This document shows, piece after piece, positions 1 to 7,859 of a stretch of DNA of 28,436 nt (position 1 is the first letter of the stretch; every line of letters begins with the position of its first letter). The notes below the pieces were generated by a model. That model worked only from the letters and a program-made list of their open reading frames with translations. It made no database searches and had not been told where the DNA came from. The stretch comes from a virus. A program made the translations under genes and the position numbers. The stretch covers positions 1 to 28,436 of IMG/VR virus record IMGVR_UViG_3300034073_004595; one strand, given 5' to 3'.

Positions 1-7
1 ATATTAA

Positions 8-496
8 ATGACTAAAACTACCAAAGAAGAATTACAAAATTGGGATGTTCTTTTAGACGAATATGAAAAAAATATTGGTATATCTACATATATATCCGAT
101 GTTTTGCCAGAAGCTGAGCTGCAAGAATATTTGGTAATGTCTCGGGACGTTATAGAGAAATTGCAGCCCGAAGATTGTATGCAAATAGCTTATAGGCTCG
201 GACAGTTTGCTTTTCATATACAAAGAACTATTAACAGAGAAATAGCTCGCTACAACTGGGCTGATGAAACCATTAAAGAAGTTATTGCCGATGATATCAA
301 TAACTACAAAGGATACGGCTATATAGAAAAATCTATGCAAGCCATCAAGCACAATGAAAAAGCCAATGCTCTGAATAAAATCAAAAAGTATGCCAAACAA
401 AGGTCTGATAGATTGTCTTATATAGCCAATTCAATTAAAAATCTGTCTGACATTATTCTTACTATAGCAAGAACAAAGGTGAAACATGGATCTTAA
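8..496 (+). CDS. Helical phage protein of unknown function
   Basis: A 162-residue protein that I do not recognise. It is rich in Lys, Glu, Ile and Asn and looks almost wholly alpha-helical. There is no signal peptide, membrane segment or cysteine motif. The most distinctive stretch (about residues 58-85) has the pattern YRLGQFAFHIQR followed by NREIARYNWAD, which looks like a packed helix pair. The C-terminal third is basic (several Lys/Arg) and could touch nucleic acid or a partner protein; this is inference. It is the first gene of the replication operon visible here and overlaps the next gene by 11 bases, so the two are probably translationally coupled. The ATG at 8 has only seven bases of upstream sequence in the window, so its ribosome binding site cannot be judged. 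A role next to the helicase (loader or accessory factor) is possible from context only. Confidence 0.75.
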   Translation: MTKTTKEELQNWDVLLDEYEKNIGISTYISDVLPEAELQEYLVMSRDVIEKLQPEDCMQIAYRLGQFAFHIQRTINREIARYNWADETIKEVIADDINNYKGYGYIEKSMQAIKHNEKANALNKIKKYAKQRSDRLSYIANSIKNLSDIILTIARTKVKHGS

Positions 497-890
497 ACCC
501 GAACAGATACAACAGATGATATCTTTGCTACAATCAATGCTTGAGGTTTCGCAGTCAAATACATCTAGCGAAGAAGTATCCCAAGAAGATGGGGCAGATA
601 AGCCCGTACATACCATCAGAACAGATACCAAAAAAATATCAAGCAAGCCAAGTAAACATAATGATCACAATAATAAGTTTGATAGTATGATGGAGTCTAG
701 GATGCATAAAGAAGATACCAAAATAGACAAATTGCTTTGTGTGCATGAGCCAACACCTAGACTCAGAGAATTTACTCCCATGCGCGTGGTTTGTAGAGTG
801 TGTGGTAAACAAGAGACCATCAATCCTATGTTATTAACAGACACAGCCGAAAGATACAAATGCAACAAGTGTGCTAGGAGCGCCGGATAA
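486..890 (+). CDS. Small protein with C-terminal zinc ribbon
   Basis: A 134-residue protein in two parts. Residues 1-80 are polar and low in complexity (Ser, Lys, Asp, Gln, His) with a short amphipathic helix at the start, probably disordered after it. Residues about 95-131 form a four-cysteine zinc ribbon: C103-x2-C106 and C126-x2-C129, following a hydrophobic strand around MRVVCRVCG. Such ribbons bind DNA, RNA or protein, and nothing here says which. The gene overlaps its upstream neighbour by 11 bases and ends two bases before the helicase start, so it belongs to the replication transcript. A helicase-associated factor is a reasonable guess from position, but no family was recognised. Confidence 0.7.
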   Translation: MDLKPEQIQQMISLLQSMLEVSQSNTSSEEVSQEDGADKPVHTIRTDTKKISSKPSKHNDHNNKFDSMMESRMHKEDTKIDKLLCVHEPTPRLREFTPMRVVCRVCGKQETINPMLLTDTAERYKCNKCARSAG

Positions 891-892
891 GA

Positions 893-2359
893 ATGATTCT
901 TTCTGACCCATCAGCTGAAAGAGCTGTATTAGCTGGTATATGTAAGTATGGTGAAGATGCTTACTTAGATATTGCGGATATTATTCAGGATAGTACTTTT
1001 ACTATTGATAGTAATAGTATTATATACAAATGTCTTAAAAATATTTTTGAAAAGAATGCGAATATATCTATAGATATAGCTGCAATTTTTTCTACAGCAG
1101 AAGAACTTAATCTAAGTCATATAGTGTCAAAAAAAGAAGAGGTCCAACACCTAAAAGCTATTTTTGACTTTCCTGTTAATCTAGACAATGTTAGAAAGTT
1201 TGCTGCTAAAATTCGTAAGCTAGAAATAGCTAGGCTTTTACGTAAGCAGCTAGAAAATGCTCAAGATAAAATTTTAGACGTTACAGGCAATGAAACTATT
1301 GGATCGATTATTAGCATTGCTGAAGATACCATTTTTGACTTTACTTCTCTCTTGAACGATACAGATAGTAATCCTGCGTCAATAGGGGACGATATAGAAG
1401 AATATATAGAGTATTTGTCTACTAATAAAGTTGATCAAGTTGGTATTCCTACTGGTTTTCCAGTATATGATCAAGCTATAGGGGGAGGGCTAAGGAAAAG
1501 CACTATCAATGTTATAGCGGCTCGACCAAAAGTAGGCAAAACCCTACTATCTGACAATATGGGTTTTCATATAGCTAATAAGCTACAAATACCAGTATTA
1601 AATATGGATACTGAAATGACCAAAGAAGATCATATTAACAGAGTACTAGCAATGATGACCGAGATAGAAATCTCGAACATAGAAACAGGTAAATTTACAC
1701 AAACACCAAATCAACAAACAAAAATACAAGAAGCCGTTCAACAATTGAAGAATACAAAACTATATTATAAATCTATTGCTGGTAAATCATTTGAGGACCA
1801 ATTGTCTATTATGAGAAGATGGTTAGTCAAAGAAGTAGGACTCAATGATGATGGAACAGCAAAAGACTGTGTTATTTTTTATGATTATTTGAAACTAATG
1901 GATAGTGCCGGAATTAGCCAAGACCTAAAAGAATATCAGGTTTTGGGATTCATGATGACATCCCTGCATAACTTTGCAACAAGATACAAGGTTCCTGTGG
2001 TTGCATTTGTACAGCTGAATAGAGACGGTATTACTAAAGAAAGTACAGATACTGCTAGTGGTTCCGACAGAATTATTTGGCTTTGTAGTAACTTCAGTAT
2101 TTTCAAAAGAAAAACTCCTGAAGAAATCTCTGAAGACGGACCTGAGAACGGCAATAGAAAACTTGTGCCTTTGATCTCAAGACATGGAGGTGGATTAGAC
2201 GATAATGACTATATTAACTGCCACATGAAGGGTTGGTGTGCTAAAATTACAGAAGGTAAAACCAGAATAGAAATCTCTCGCGGCGCTAAACAACAAAACG
2301 ATGGCTTTATTGTAGACTCTGAATATGATAACAATGAACAAACAATCCCGTTTGAATGA
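893..2359 (+). CDS. dnaB: Replicative DNA helicase, DnaB family
   Basis: This 488-residue protein has the length and layout of a DnaB-type hexameric helicase, which unwinds DNA 5' to 3' ahead of the replisome and recruits primase. Residues about 1-110 form the helical N-terminal domain (start PSAERAVLAGI), followed by a helical linker. The RecA-like motor starts near residue 180. Walker A is ARPKVGKTLL near residues 205-214, the same form as the bacterial ARPxxGKT. Walker B is CVIFYDYLKLMD near residue 325. The conserved PVVAFVQLNRDG block corresponds to the QLNR motif of DnaB. The C-terminal end has a basic stretch followed by an acidic tail. It overlaps the primase gene by 35 bases, the usual helicase-primase pairing. 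I am sure of the family; loader requirements cannot be read. Confidence 0.95.
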   Translation: MILSDPSAERAVLAGICKYGEDAYLDIADIIQDSTFTIDSNSIIYKCLKNIFEKNANISIDIAAIFSTAEELNLSHIVSKKEEVQHLKAIFDFPVNLDNVRKFAAKIRKLEIARLLRKQLENAQDKILDVTGNETIGSIISIAEDTIFDFTSLLNDTDSNPASIGDDIEEYIEYLSTNKVDQVGIPTGFPVYDQAIGGGLRKSTINVIAARPKVGKTLLSDNMGFHIANKLQIPVLNMDTEMTKEDHINRVLAMMTEIEISNIETGKFTQTPNQQTKIQEAVQQLKNTKLYYKSIAGKSFEDQLSIMRRWLVKEVGLNDDGTAKDCVIFYDYLKLMDSAGISQDLKEYQVLGFMMTSLHNFATRYKVPVVAFVQLNRDGITKESTDTASGSDRIIWLCSNFSIFKRKTPEEISEDGPENGNRKLVPLISRHGGGLDDNDYINCHMKGWCAKITEGKTRIEISRGAKQQNDGFIVDSEYDNNEQTIPFE

Positions 2360-3485
2360 TCAAGCTAAACTCAAAGTTGTATGTGATCAACTGTGTGATA
2401 ATATTGAAGACCTTTTGGGGTCTTTGGATATACAATACAAGAATGGTCCCAAAATGGTGTCCATGAGTTGTCCTATTCATGGAGGAGATAATATAGGAGC
2501 ATTGAACCTATATACTCAGGGAGACTCCTATAGAGGCAACTGGAAATGTCGCACACATGGATGTGAAAAAGTTTTCAAAAGCTCTATCATAGGGTTTATT
2601 AGGGGTGTCATGTCTCATCGTAAGCACGGATGGGAAAAAGATGGAGATAAAACATGTTCTTTCAAAGAAGCTGTTAATTATGCTACTTCTTTTTTAAAGG
2701 CAGACCTCAATGATATCAAAATATCTAAATTATCAAGAAATAAGCAATCGTTCACAACTGCTGTTCAATATATTGGAAATAATAAACCAATAATAACACC
2801 CACAGGAGGAATATCTAGGGCAATAGTACGTAAGTCTTTGGATATACCGGCGGAATACTATTTAAATAGAGGGTATTCAGAAGATATACTTAATAAGTAT
2901 GATATAGGATTTTGTAATAATCCCAAAAAAGAAATGTATAATAGGGTAGTAGCACCCATATATGATGATAATCATGAATATCTGATCGGATGTACAGGAA
3001 GAAGCATATTCGAAAAATGTGCCCATTGTAGTTGTTATCACGATCAAAACAATAGTTGTCCAGATAAAGAAAAACGATGGCTTTATCCTAAATGGAAACA
3101 TAGCTCCAACTTTAAAAGTCAGAATACTCTATATAACTACTGGTATGCAAAAGATTTTATATCTAAGCTTGGGTATGTTATTATCGTTGAAGGTCCAGGG
3201 AATGTTTGGAGATTAGAAGAAAATCATATTCATAACAGTGTAGCCATATTCGGTTCTTCAATGAGTGATAGACAAAAAATTATTTTGGACTCTTCAGGAG
3301 CAATGACTATAATAGTCTTAACAGATAATGATGATGCTGGCAGGCAAGCAGCAGAACAAATTAAGGCTAAATGCCATAAAACATACAGAGTATTTATTCC
3401 AACTATCACAGCATCAGATGTTGGAGACATGACGCAAGAACAAATATCTACAGAAATAGTAGGATACATAGAAAGCAAAATATGA
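2325..3485 (+). CDS. DnaG-like primase with CHC2-type zinc finger and Toprim domain
   Basis: This 386-residue protein makes RNA primers for replication. A CHC2-like zinc-binding site lies at residues about 49-80 (CPIH, then W-x-C and a second Cys in CRTHGC). A DnaG core follows, with YYLNRGYSEDILNKYDIG near residues 183-200 and a segment ending IGCTGR. The Toprim domain has the catalytic Glu in IIVEGPGNVW (near residue 290) and the metal-binding TDNDDAG motif near residue 334. An extra cluster, CAHCSCYHDQNNSC near residue 232, sits between the core and Toprim and could bind a second zinc. It stops after Toprim, without the long helicase-binding C-terminal domain of cellular DnaG. The ATG at 2325 overlaps dnaB by 35 bases; ATG 2334 is an equally possible start. 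Confidence 0.9.
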   Translation: MITMNKQSRLNDQAKLKVVCDQLCDNIEDLLGSLDIQYKNGPKMVSMSCPIHGGDNIGALNLYTQGDSYRGNWKCRTHGCEKVFKSSIIGFIRGVMSHRKHGWEKDGDKTCSFKEAVNYATSFLKADLNDIKISKLSRNKQSFTTAVQYIGNNKPIITPTGGISRAIVRKSLDIPAEYYLNRGYSEDILNKYDIGFCNNPKKEMYNRVVAPIYDDNHEYLIGCTGRSIFEKCAHCSCYHDQNNSCPDKEKRWLYPKWKHSSNFKSQNTLYNYWYAKDFISKLGYVIIVEGPGNVWRLEENHIHNSVAIFGSSMSDRQKIILDSSGAMTIIVLTDNDDAGRQAAEQIKAKCHKTYRVFIPTITASDVGDMTQEQISTEIVGYIESKI

Positions 3486-4072
3486 ATACAATCATTGCTT
3501 TTGCCGGAAGAAAACAGTCTGGTAAAACCACATGTGCTGAAGCTATTATTAGACATATAAATCAAACATCTCTCAAAGACAGTATTAAACTATACAATTT
3601 TGCTGATCCTCTCAAACAAGATGTCTGTATTAATATACTGGGATTAACATATAATCAGTGTTATGGTACTGACGAAGAAAAAAATCAACCAACAGATCTT
3701 GTGTGGAATAAACAAAGATTATCGGCTAGGGAAGTTATGCAATTTGTTGGAACTGACATTTTTCGCAAAATGAAACCCAATGTTTGGGCGGATGCCACTG
3801 TTACTAAAATAAAAACAGAAAACCATGATTATGCTGTTATAGCAGACTGTCGGTTTCCAAATGAGGTTGAGGCCATAAAAAATGCTGGTGGTACTGTTAT
3901 AAAACTAACACGAAACCCACATAATTCTGATCATATTAGTGAAACAGCTTTGGATCCAACAAATTATAATCCTTCAAATTTTGATTACGTGCTAGACAAT
4001 GTTAATTTGTCTATAGATGATCAAAACTTTCTGGCTATACAATACCTAAAAACCATTAAAGTCTTACCATGA
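3482..4072 (+). CDS. Deoxynucleoside monophosphate kinase (T4 gp1-like family)
   Basis: A 196-residue P-loop kinase predicted to transfer phosphate from ATP to dNMPs, supplying dNTP precursors in the infected cell. The P-loop is GRKQSGKTT at residues 8-16. The block ADPLKQDVC and the later LSAREVMQFVGTDIFRKMKPNVWAD are typical of phage dNMP kinases. The motif VIADCRFPNEVEAIKNAGG, ending in a strand with KLTRNP, is the family's LID/phosphate-binding part. It overlaps the primase gene by four bases (ATGA) and the nuclease gene by four bases, so it lies inside one polycistronic unit. In T4 this enzyme also accepts hydroxymethyl-dCMP, which matters given the glycosyltransferase cassette downstream. 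Substrate range cannot be told from sequence. Confidence 0.88.
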   Translation: MNTIIAFAGRKQSGKTTCAEAIIRHINQTSLKDSIKLYNFADPLKQDVCINILGLTYNQCYGTDEEKNQPTDLVWNKQRLSAREVMQFVGTDIFRKMKPNVWADATVTKIKTENHDYAVIADCRFPNEVEAIKNAGGTVIKLTRNPHNSDHISETALDPTNYNPSNFDYVLDNVNLSIDDQNFLAIQYLKTIKVLP

Positions 4073-5112
4073 TTATTGCTTATCTGCGTAGTTCTAGCTA
4101 TAATACCCATTCTATGTGTGAAATGCAATATTTTTTAGAGTATGTATTAGGCAACAGGTCTCCTTCCGGGAAAAAGGCTGATAAAGGCACAATATGCCAT
4201 AAGGCATTAGAAATATTAGCTTTTATCAAACTTAACCAACAAAATAATAACGAAACATTTGAAGATGATATAATAGGATTAGTAAACGTTAATACCTACA
4301 ATTTGGATACTATTATAGACCAAGTATACAAACACTATACATCACAATTTACACATCACATATGGGAGACTAGGGACTACAAGGATTGTCATAGCTGGAT
4401 TTATAAAGCAATTAATTATAATGATGGTATGTTCGACCCAAGAAACCACCATATAGTTCAGCCCGAACAACATTTTGATATAGAAATTAAGAGGCCGTGG
4501 TCTGCATATAAATATGATACTCCAGACGGTGTTATGTCGGGCCATCTGGCAATTAAAGGAACCATAGATCTAATCACAAAGGTTAATGATAACACACTAG
4601 AAATCATAGACTATAAAACAGGAAGAAGACTGGATTGGGCAACAGGACAAGAAAAAACTCCAGAAAAACTACAAAATGATCCTCAGTTAAGAATATATCA
4701 TTATGCAATTCAGCATCTGTATCCGGATATAGATCATGTTATTGTATCGATTAATTTTATTAACGATGGAGGTATGTTTTCGATCTGTTTTGACAAGTCA
4801 GATCTATATCAAACAGAAATGATGCTAAAACAAAAATTTGAAACTATCAAAAACACACAAATACCTAGACTTAATAAGACCTGGAAATGTACTAAATTAT
4901 GTCATTTCGGCAAAAGCACGTTTGAAAATACCAATATTCTGCCCATTATAGAATACAGAGATAACCAAGTCACACCCAACGGTCAATTTATGACAAAATG
5001 TGAGCAAGTCCATCACGATATTTCTCTAAAAGGCGTTAAAACAGTCATTGACGAATACACTCGCCCAGGTTATACTGTGGGTCAGTACAAGGCACCAGGA
5101 AGCGTAGAATGA
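4069..5112 (+). CDS. PD-(D/E)XK nuclease, RecB/Cas4-like
   Basis: A 347-residue nuclease of the PDDEXK_1/RecB-like superfamily, likely acting on DNA ends during replication or recombination. The N-terminal motif S-M-C-E-M-Q-Y-F-L-E-Y is the usual opening of RecB/Cas4-type nucleases. GTICHKALEIL (about residues 44-54) supplies the helix with the metal-binding His. The catalytic core is GTIDLI with D167, then IIDYKTGR with D181 and K183. QLRIYHYAI near residue 207 is the conserved Q-x3-Y helix. Cysteines C17, C274, C278 and C311 resemble the one-plus-three arrangement that holds an iron-sulfur cluster in Cas4/AddB proteins, though the spacing of the last is wider than usual, so cluster binding is uncertain. 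Both ends overlap neighbours by four bases. No cas genes are nearby, so a CRISPR role is not indicated. Confidence 0.85.
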   Translation: MIIAYLRSSSYNTHSMCEMQYFLEYVLGNRSPSGKKADKGTICHKALEILAFIKLNQQNNNETFEDDIIGLVNVNTYNLDTIIDQVYKHYTSQFTHHIWETRDYKDCHSWIYKAINYNDGMFDPRNHHIVQPEQHFDIEIKRPWSAYKYDTPDGVMSGHLAIKGTIDLITKVNDNTLEIIDYKTGRRLDWATGQEKTPEKLQNDPQLRIYHYAIQHLYPDIDHVIVSINFINDGGMFSICFDKSDLYQTEMMLKQKFETIKNTQIPRLNKTWKCTKLCHFGKSTFENTNILPIIEYRDNQVTPNGQFMTKCEQVHHDISLKGVKTVIDEYTRPGYTVGQYKAPGSVE

Positions 5113-6980
5113 ACTATATACCACTTCACTGTCATTCCATGTTTTCTCTTTTGGACGGACTCTCAAAACCTGAACAAATGGCTGATAGGTGCAAAGAGAT
5201 AGGAGCAACAGCATGTGCCATCACGGATCACGGAAACATAGCTGGAGCGGTTAAGTTTTATCTCGCTATGAAAAAGGCCGGAATTAAACCAATTTTGGGT
5301 TGCGAATTATATATTTGCAAAGAACACCCCTCTATTAAAACCAAAGAGAACAAAAAACTAAGTCATTTTATAGTTTTAGCCCAAAATTATCAAGGATGGA
5401 AGGATCTAATCAAACTTGTTTCAGAATCAAATAGACCCGAATTTTATTATCATAAACCTAGACTCGATATAAAAACTCTATCGGTCATATCTCATAGTAA
5501 TTTTATTGGTATAACAGGACATCTTGGTTCAACACTTGCTGACCTTATCATAGAACAAGATCAGCTTGTCGATAACTGGGAAAAAATCGGAATAGAGCAT
5601 ATAAATACTTTAAAGTCTATCTTTGATGATAGATTATTTTTAGAAGCACAATTGATGGACCAAGACAATTTGCCTGTACAAAAAGTATTAACAGACGCCA
5701 TTAGAAAACTTGGTAAAAAGACATCAACCAAAGTTATTTGTACCCCAGATGCCCATTACTGCAACAAAGAAGACGCTGTTGATCAAAGGGTTTTATTATG
5801 TAACAATCTGAAAACGACTTTTTCTGAGGTCAACTCTAAACTTATCAATAATGAAGACATAGCCATGGGTTGTTTTTTTTATTCCGACAATTACCACATT
5901 CTTTCTCAAGAAGAAATGTCGGCACTACACGAACCTATAGAGATAGAAAATACTAACTATGTTGCTAATCTTATCGAAGATTATGATATTATCAGTAAGC
6001 CAAGATTGCCTCCTTTTAAATGTCCTAATAATATGGACGACGCAGAGTATCTTAGGGAACTATGTCGCCAAGGATGGAAAAAGAAAATAGCTAATGTTAT
6101 TCCAAAAGAAGAACATCAAAAATATGTAGACAGAATTAAATATGAATTAGATGTTTTGCAGGGTGCTGATCTTAGTAGTTATTTTTTGATAGTGCAGGAT
6201 ATCGTTAATTATGTTAGAGATAACGGGTGGTTGCCTGGACCCGGCAGAGGTAGTGCTGCTGGGTGTCTTGTTTCTTATTTGATTGGTATTACTAACATAG
6301 ACCCCATACAGTATAATCTATTGTTTGACAGATTTTACAATTCTGGTAGAAATTCTGCTGACCATATCTCAATGCCCGATATTGATGTAGACGTTCCGAT
6401 CAATAAAAGAGAACAAATTATACAATATATCAAAGATAAATATGGACAAGATAAAGTTTCTCAAATGGTTACATTCAATACCATCAAAGGTAGAGGGTCA
6501 TTAAAAGATGTTCTAAGAGTATATGGCAACATATCATTTGATGAAATGAACCAAATCACTAAAAATATTCCAGACGAAGCCAAGATAGCAGACGAGCTTC
6601 AAGAAATGAAGGAAGAAACAGGAGAATCATCAATCGTTAGATGGGCATTAGAAAACCAGCCAGATAAGCTAAAAGAATGGTGTTATGTAGACGATAACAA
6701 CGAAATACAAGGACCACTTGCAAAAAGATTCGAACAGGCTATAAGATTAGAAGGAGTAAAATCCAATCAATCCAAACACGCTGCCGGTATTGCTATTTCA
6801 GCAGAGCCTTTATCTGATGTGTGTCCTATGGTTTATGATGCTAAAAACGACCAGCTTATTGCCGGAATGGAAATGCAAGACCTCGAAGCTATAGGGGTTA
6901 TTAAATTTGATATATTGGGTATAGCATATTTAGATAAAATCATGTGTATCTCAGACCTATTAAAAAATAAGGAGAGTTAA
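5109..6980 (+). CDS. dnaE-N: DNA polymerase III alpha (DnaE-type), N-terminal half: PHP and palm
   Basis: A 623-residue protein matching the first half of bacterial DnaE. Residues 1-270 are the PHP domain: LHCHSMFS (H7, H9), AITDHGN, LGCELYI, a His before LAQN, and PDAHY all look intact, so most PHP metal ligands appear to be kept. The palm and thumb follow, with the GPGRGSAAGCLVSYLIGIT motif near residues 376-395. The catalytic aspartates are D424 and D426 in MPDIDVDV and D601 in IKFDILG. The protein ends about 20 residues after the third aspartate, just where DnaE would run into the fingers domain carrying GVFQLES. That part is encoded separately at 7860-9503. The stop is clean, with a strong ribosome binding site for the next gene in its last codons, which argues for a real gene boundary rather than a sequencing error. 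Confidence 0.95.
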   Translation: MNYIPLHCHSMFSLLDGLSKPEQMADRCKEIGATACAITDHGNIAGAVKFYLAMKKAGIKPILGCELYICKEHPSIKTKENKKLSHFIVLAQNYQGWKDLIKLVSESNRPEFYYHKPRLDIKTLSVISHSNFIGITGHLGSTLADLIIEQDQLVDNWEKIGIEHINTLKSIFDDRLFLEAQLMDQDNLPVQKVLTDAIRKLGKKTSTKVICTPDAHYCNKEDAVDQRVLLCNNLKTTFSEVNSKLINNEDIAMGCFFYSDNYHILSQEEMSALHEPIEIENTNYVANLIEDYDIISKPRLPPFKCPNNMDDAEYLRELCRQGWKKKIANVIPKEEHQKYVDRIKYELDVLQGADLSSYFLIVQDIVNYVRDNGWLPGPGRGSAAGCLVSYLIGITNIDPIQYNLLFDRFYNSGRNSADHISMPDIDVDVPINKREQIIQYIKDKYGQDKVSQMVTFNTIKGRGSLKDVLRVYGNISFDEMNQITKNIPDEAKIADELQEMKEETGESSIVRWALENQPDKLKEWCYVDDNNEIQGPLAKRFEQAIRLEGVKSNQSKHAAGIAISAEPLSDVCPMVYDAKNDQLIAGMEMQDLEAIGVIKFDILGIAYLDKIMCISDLLKNKES

Positions 6981-6985
6981 AATAT

Positions 6986-7168
6986 ATGTCAATTAAAAAA
7001 TTTTTTGATATACCAGTAGGAACCACTTTTACTCTTAATAATGTTGAATACGTAAAAGTTACAGAAGATAGAATTTCGTGCTGCAAGGTTTTGAATGCAG
7101 AAACCGTAACAGAACCCAAAACTAAGATTCAGGTTATCCCTATTACAGAAGTTGAAGTTAAAGACTAA
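6986..7168 (+). CDS. Small conserved-type phage protein of unknown function
   Basis: A 60-residue protein between the first polymerase half and the exonuclease. It is preceded by a good ribosome binding site, GGAG at 6971-6974, eleven bases before the ATG and inside the last codons of the upstream gene. The sequence has the pattern FFDIPVGTTFTLNNVEYVKV, a compact beta-type fold seen in many small phage proteins of unknown function. The C-terminal half ends in an acidic tail (EVEVKD). Two adjacent cysteines (near residue 32) are not in a zinc motif. Its stop codon overlaps the exonuclease start by one base (TAATG), so the pair should be translationally coupled. No function is recognised; being co-made with the replicase suggests, but does not show, a role there. 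Confidence 0.7.
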   Translation: MSIKKFFDIPVGTTFTLNNVEYVKVTEDRISCCKVLNAETVTEPKTKIQVIPITEVEVKD

Positions 7169-7857
7169 TGATTAATTACAACAAAATTTGTGTTTTCGAT
7201 TTTGAAACCGACGGGTCTAATCCTTTTGAGTGTAGTCCAGTGCAACTTGCTGCTATTATGATAGATCCGATTAAGCTGGATATTGTTCCTAACTCTGATT
7301 TTAATATTTACTTCAAGCCAGAAGTTTTAGAAAAAGATGACAATTACCAGTATACTACAGACATATTAGATTTTCATGCGAAGGTAAAAGGATCATCAAA
7401 AGATGATATTCTGCAAGAATGGAAAAAATATCCGTCTCAGGAACATTCCTGGTCAATGTTTGTTAATTACTTAGAGAAGTATCATACCAGAGCATCTAAA
7501 AAAAGCCAGTTTTCTGCACCTATAGCTTCTGGTTACAATATATATCGATTTGATTTACATATTATAGATCGTCTCAGCAAAAAATATGGAAACACCAACA
7601 AAGAAGACAGAACAAATCTGTTCTATCCAAGAGATGTTGTTGATATTATGAATTTAATATTCTATTGGTTTGAAAATAATAATGACCTTAAAAATTATAC
7701 TCTTGATTCTTTAAGAGAATATTTTGGAATTTCAAAAGAAGGAGCACACGATGCAGCTAAGGATATACAAGACAGCGCAGAAATCTTGATAAGATTCTTG
7801 AGACTCCACCGAAATTTGTCACAAAAAATTAAGTTTAAAAACGCTTTTGCTTCATAA
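7168..7857 (+). CDS. DEDDh 3'-5' exonuclease, DnaQ-like (proofreading)
   Basis: A 229-residue DnaQ-family exonuclease, expected to remove misincorporated 3' nucleotides. Motif Exo I is CVFDFETDG (D11, E13). Exo II is SGYNIYRFDLHII (D129). Exo III is GAHDAAKDIQDSA, with H194 and D199, giving the DEDDh set. Length is close to that of the E. coli epsilon subunit (about 240 residues). I see no clear clamp-binding motif, though a C-terminal peptide could be missed by eye. The gene begins on the stop codon of the 60-codon gene and ends two bases before the second polymerase half, so it sits physically between the two parts of the polymerase it presumably serves. Its upstream region has only a weak ribosome binding site, so coupling to the preceding gene is likely. 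Confidence 0.9.
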   Translation: MINYNKICVFDFETDGSNPFECSPVQLAAIMIDPIKLDIVPNSDFNIYFKPEVLEKDDNYQYTTDILDFHAKVKGSSKDDILQEWKKYPSQEHSWSMFVNYLEKYHTRASKKSQFSAPIASGYNIYRFDLHIIDRLSKKYGNTNKEDRTNLFYPRDVVDIMNLIFYWFENNNDLKNYTLDSLREYFGISKEGAHDAAKDIQDSAEILIRFLRLHRNLSQKIKFKNAFAS

Positions 7858-7859
7858 TA

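Noticed and set aside
4069-5112. Cas4 of a CRISPR system
   Set aside because: No other cas gene or repeat array is present, and the nuclease is embedded in replication genes.
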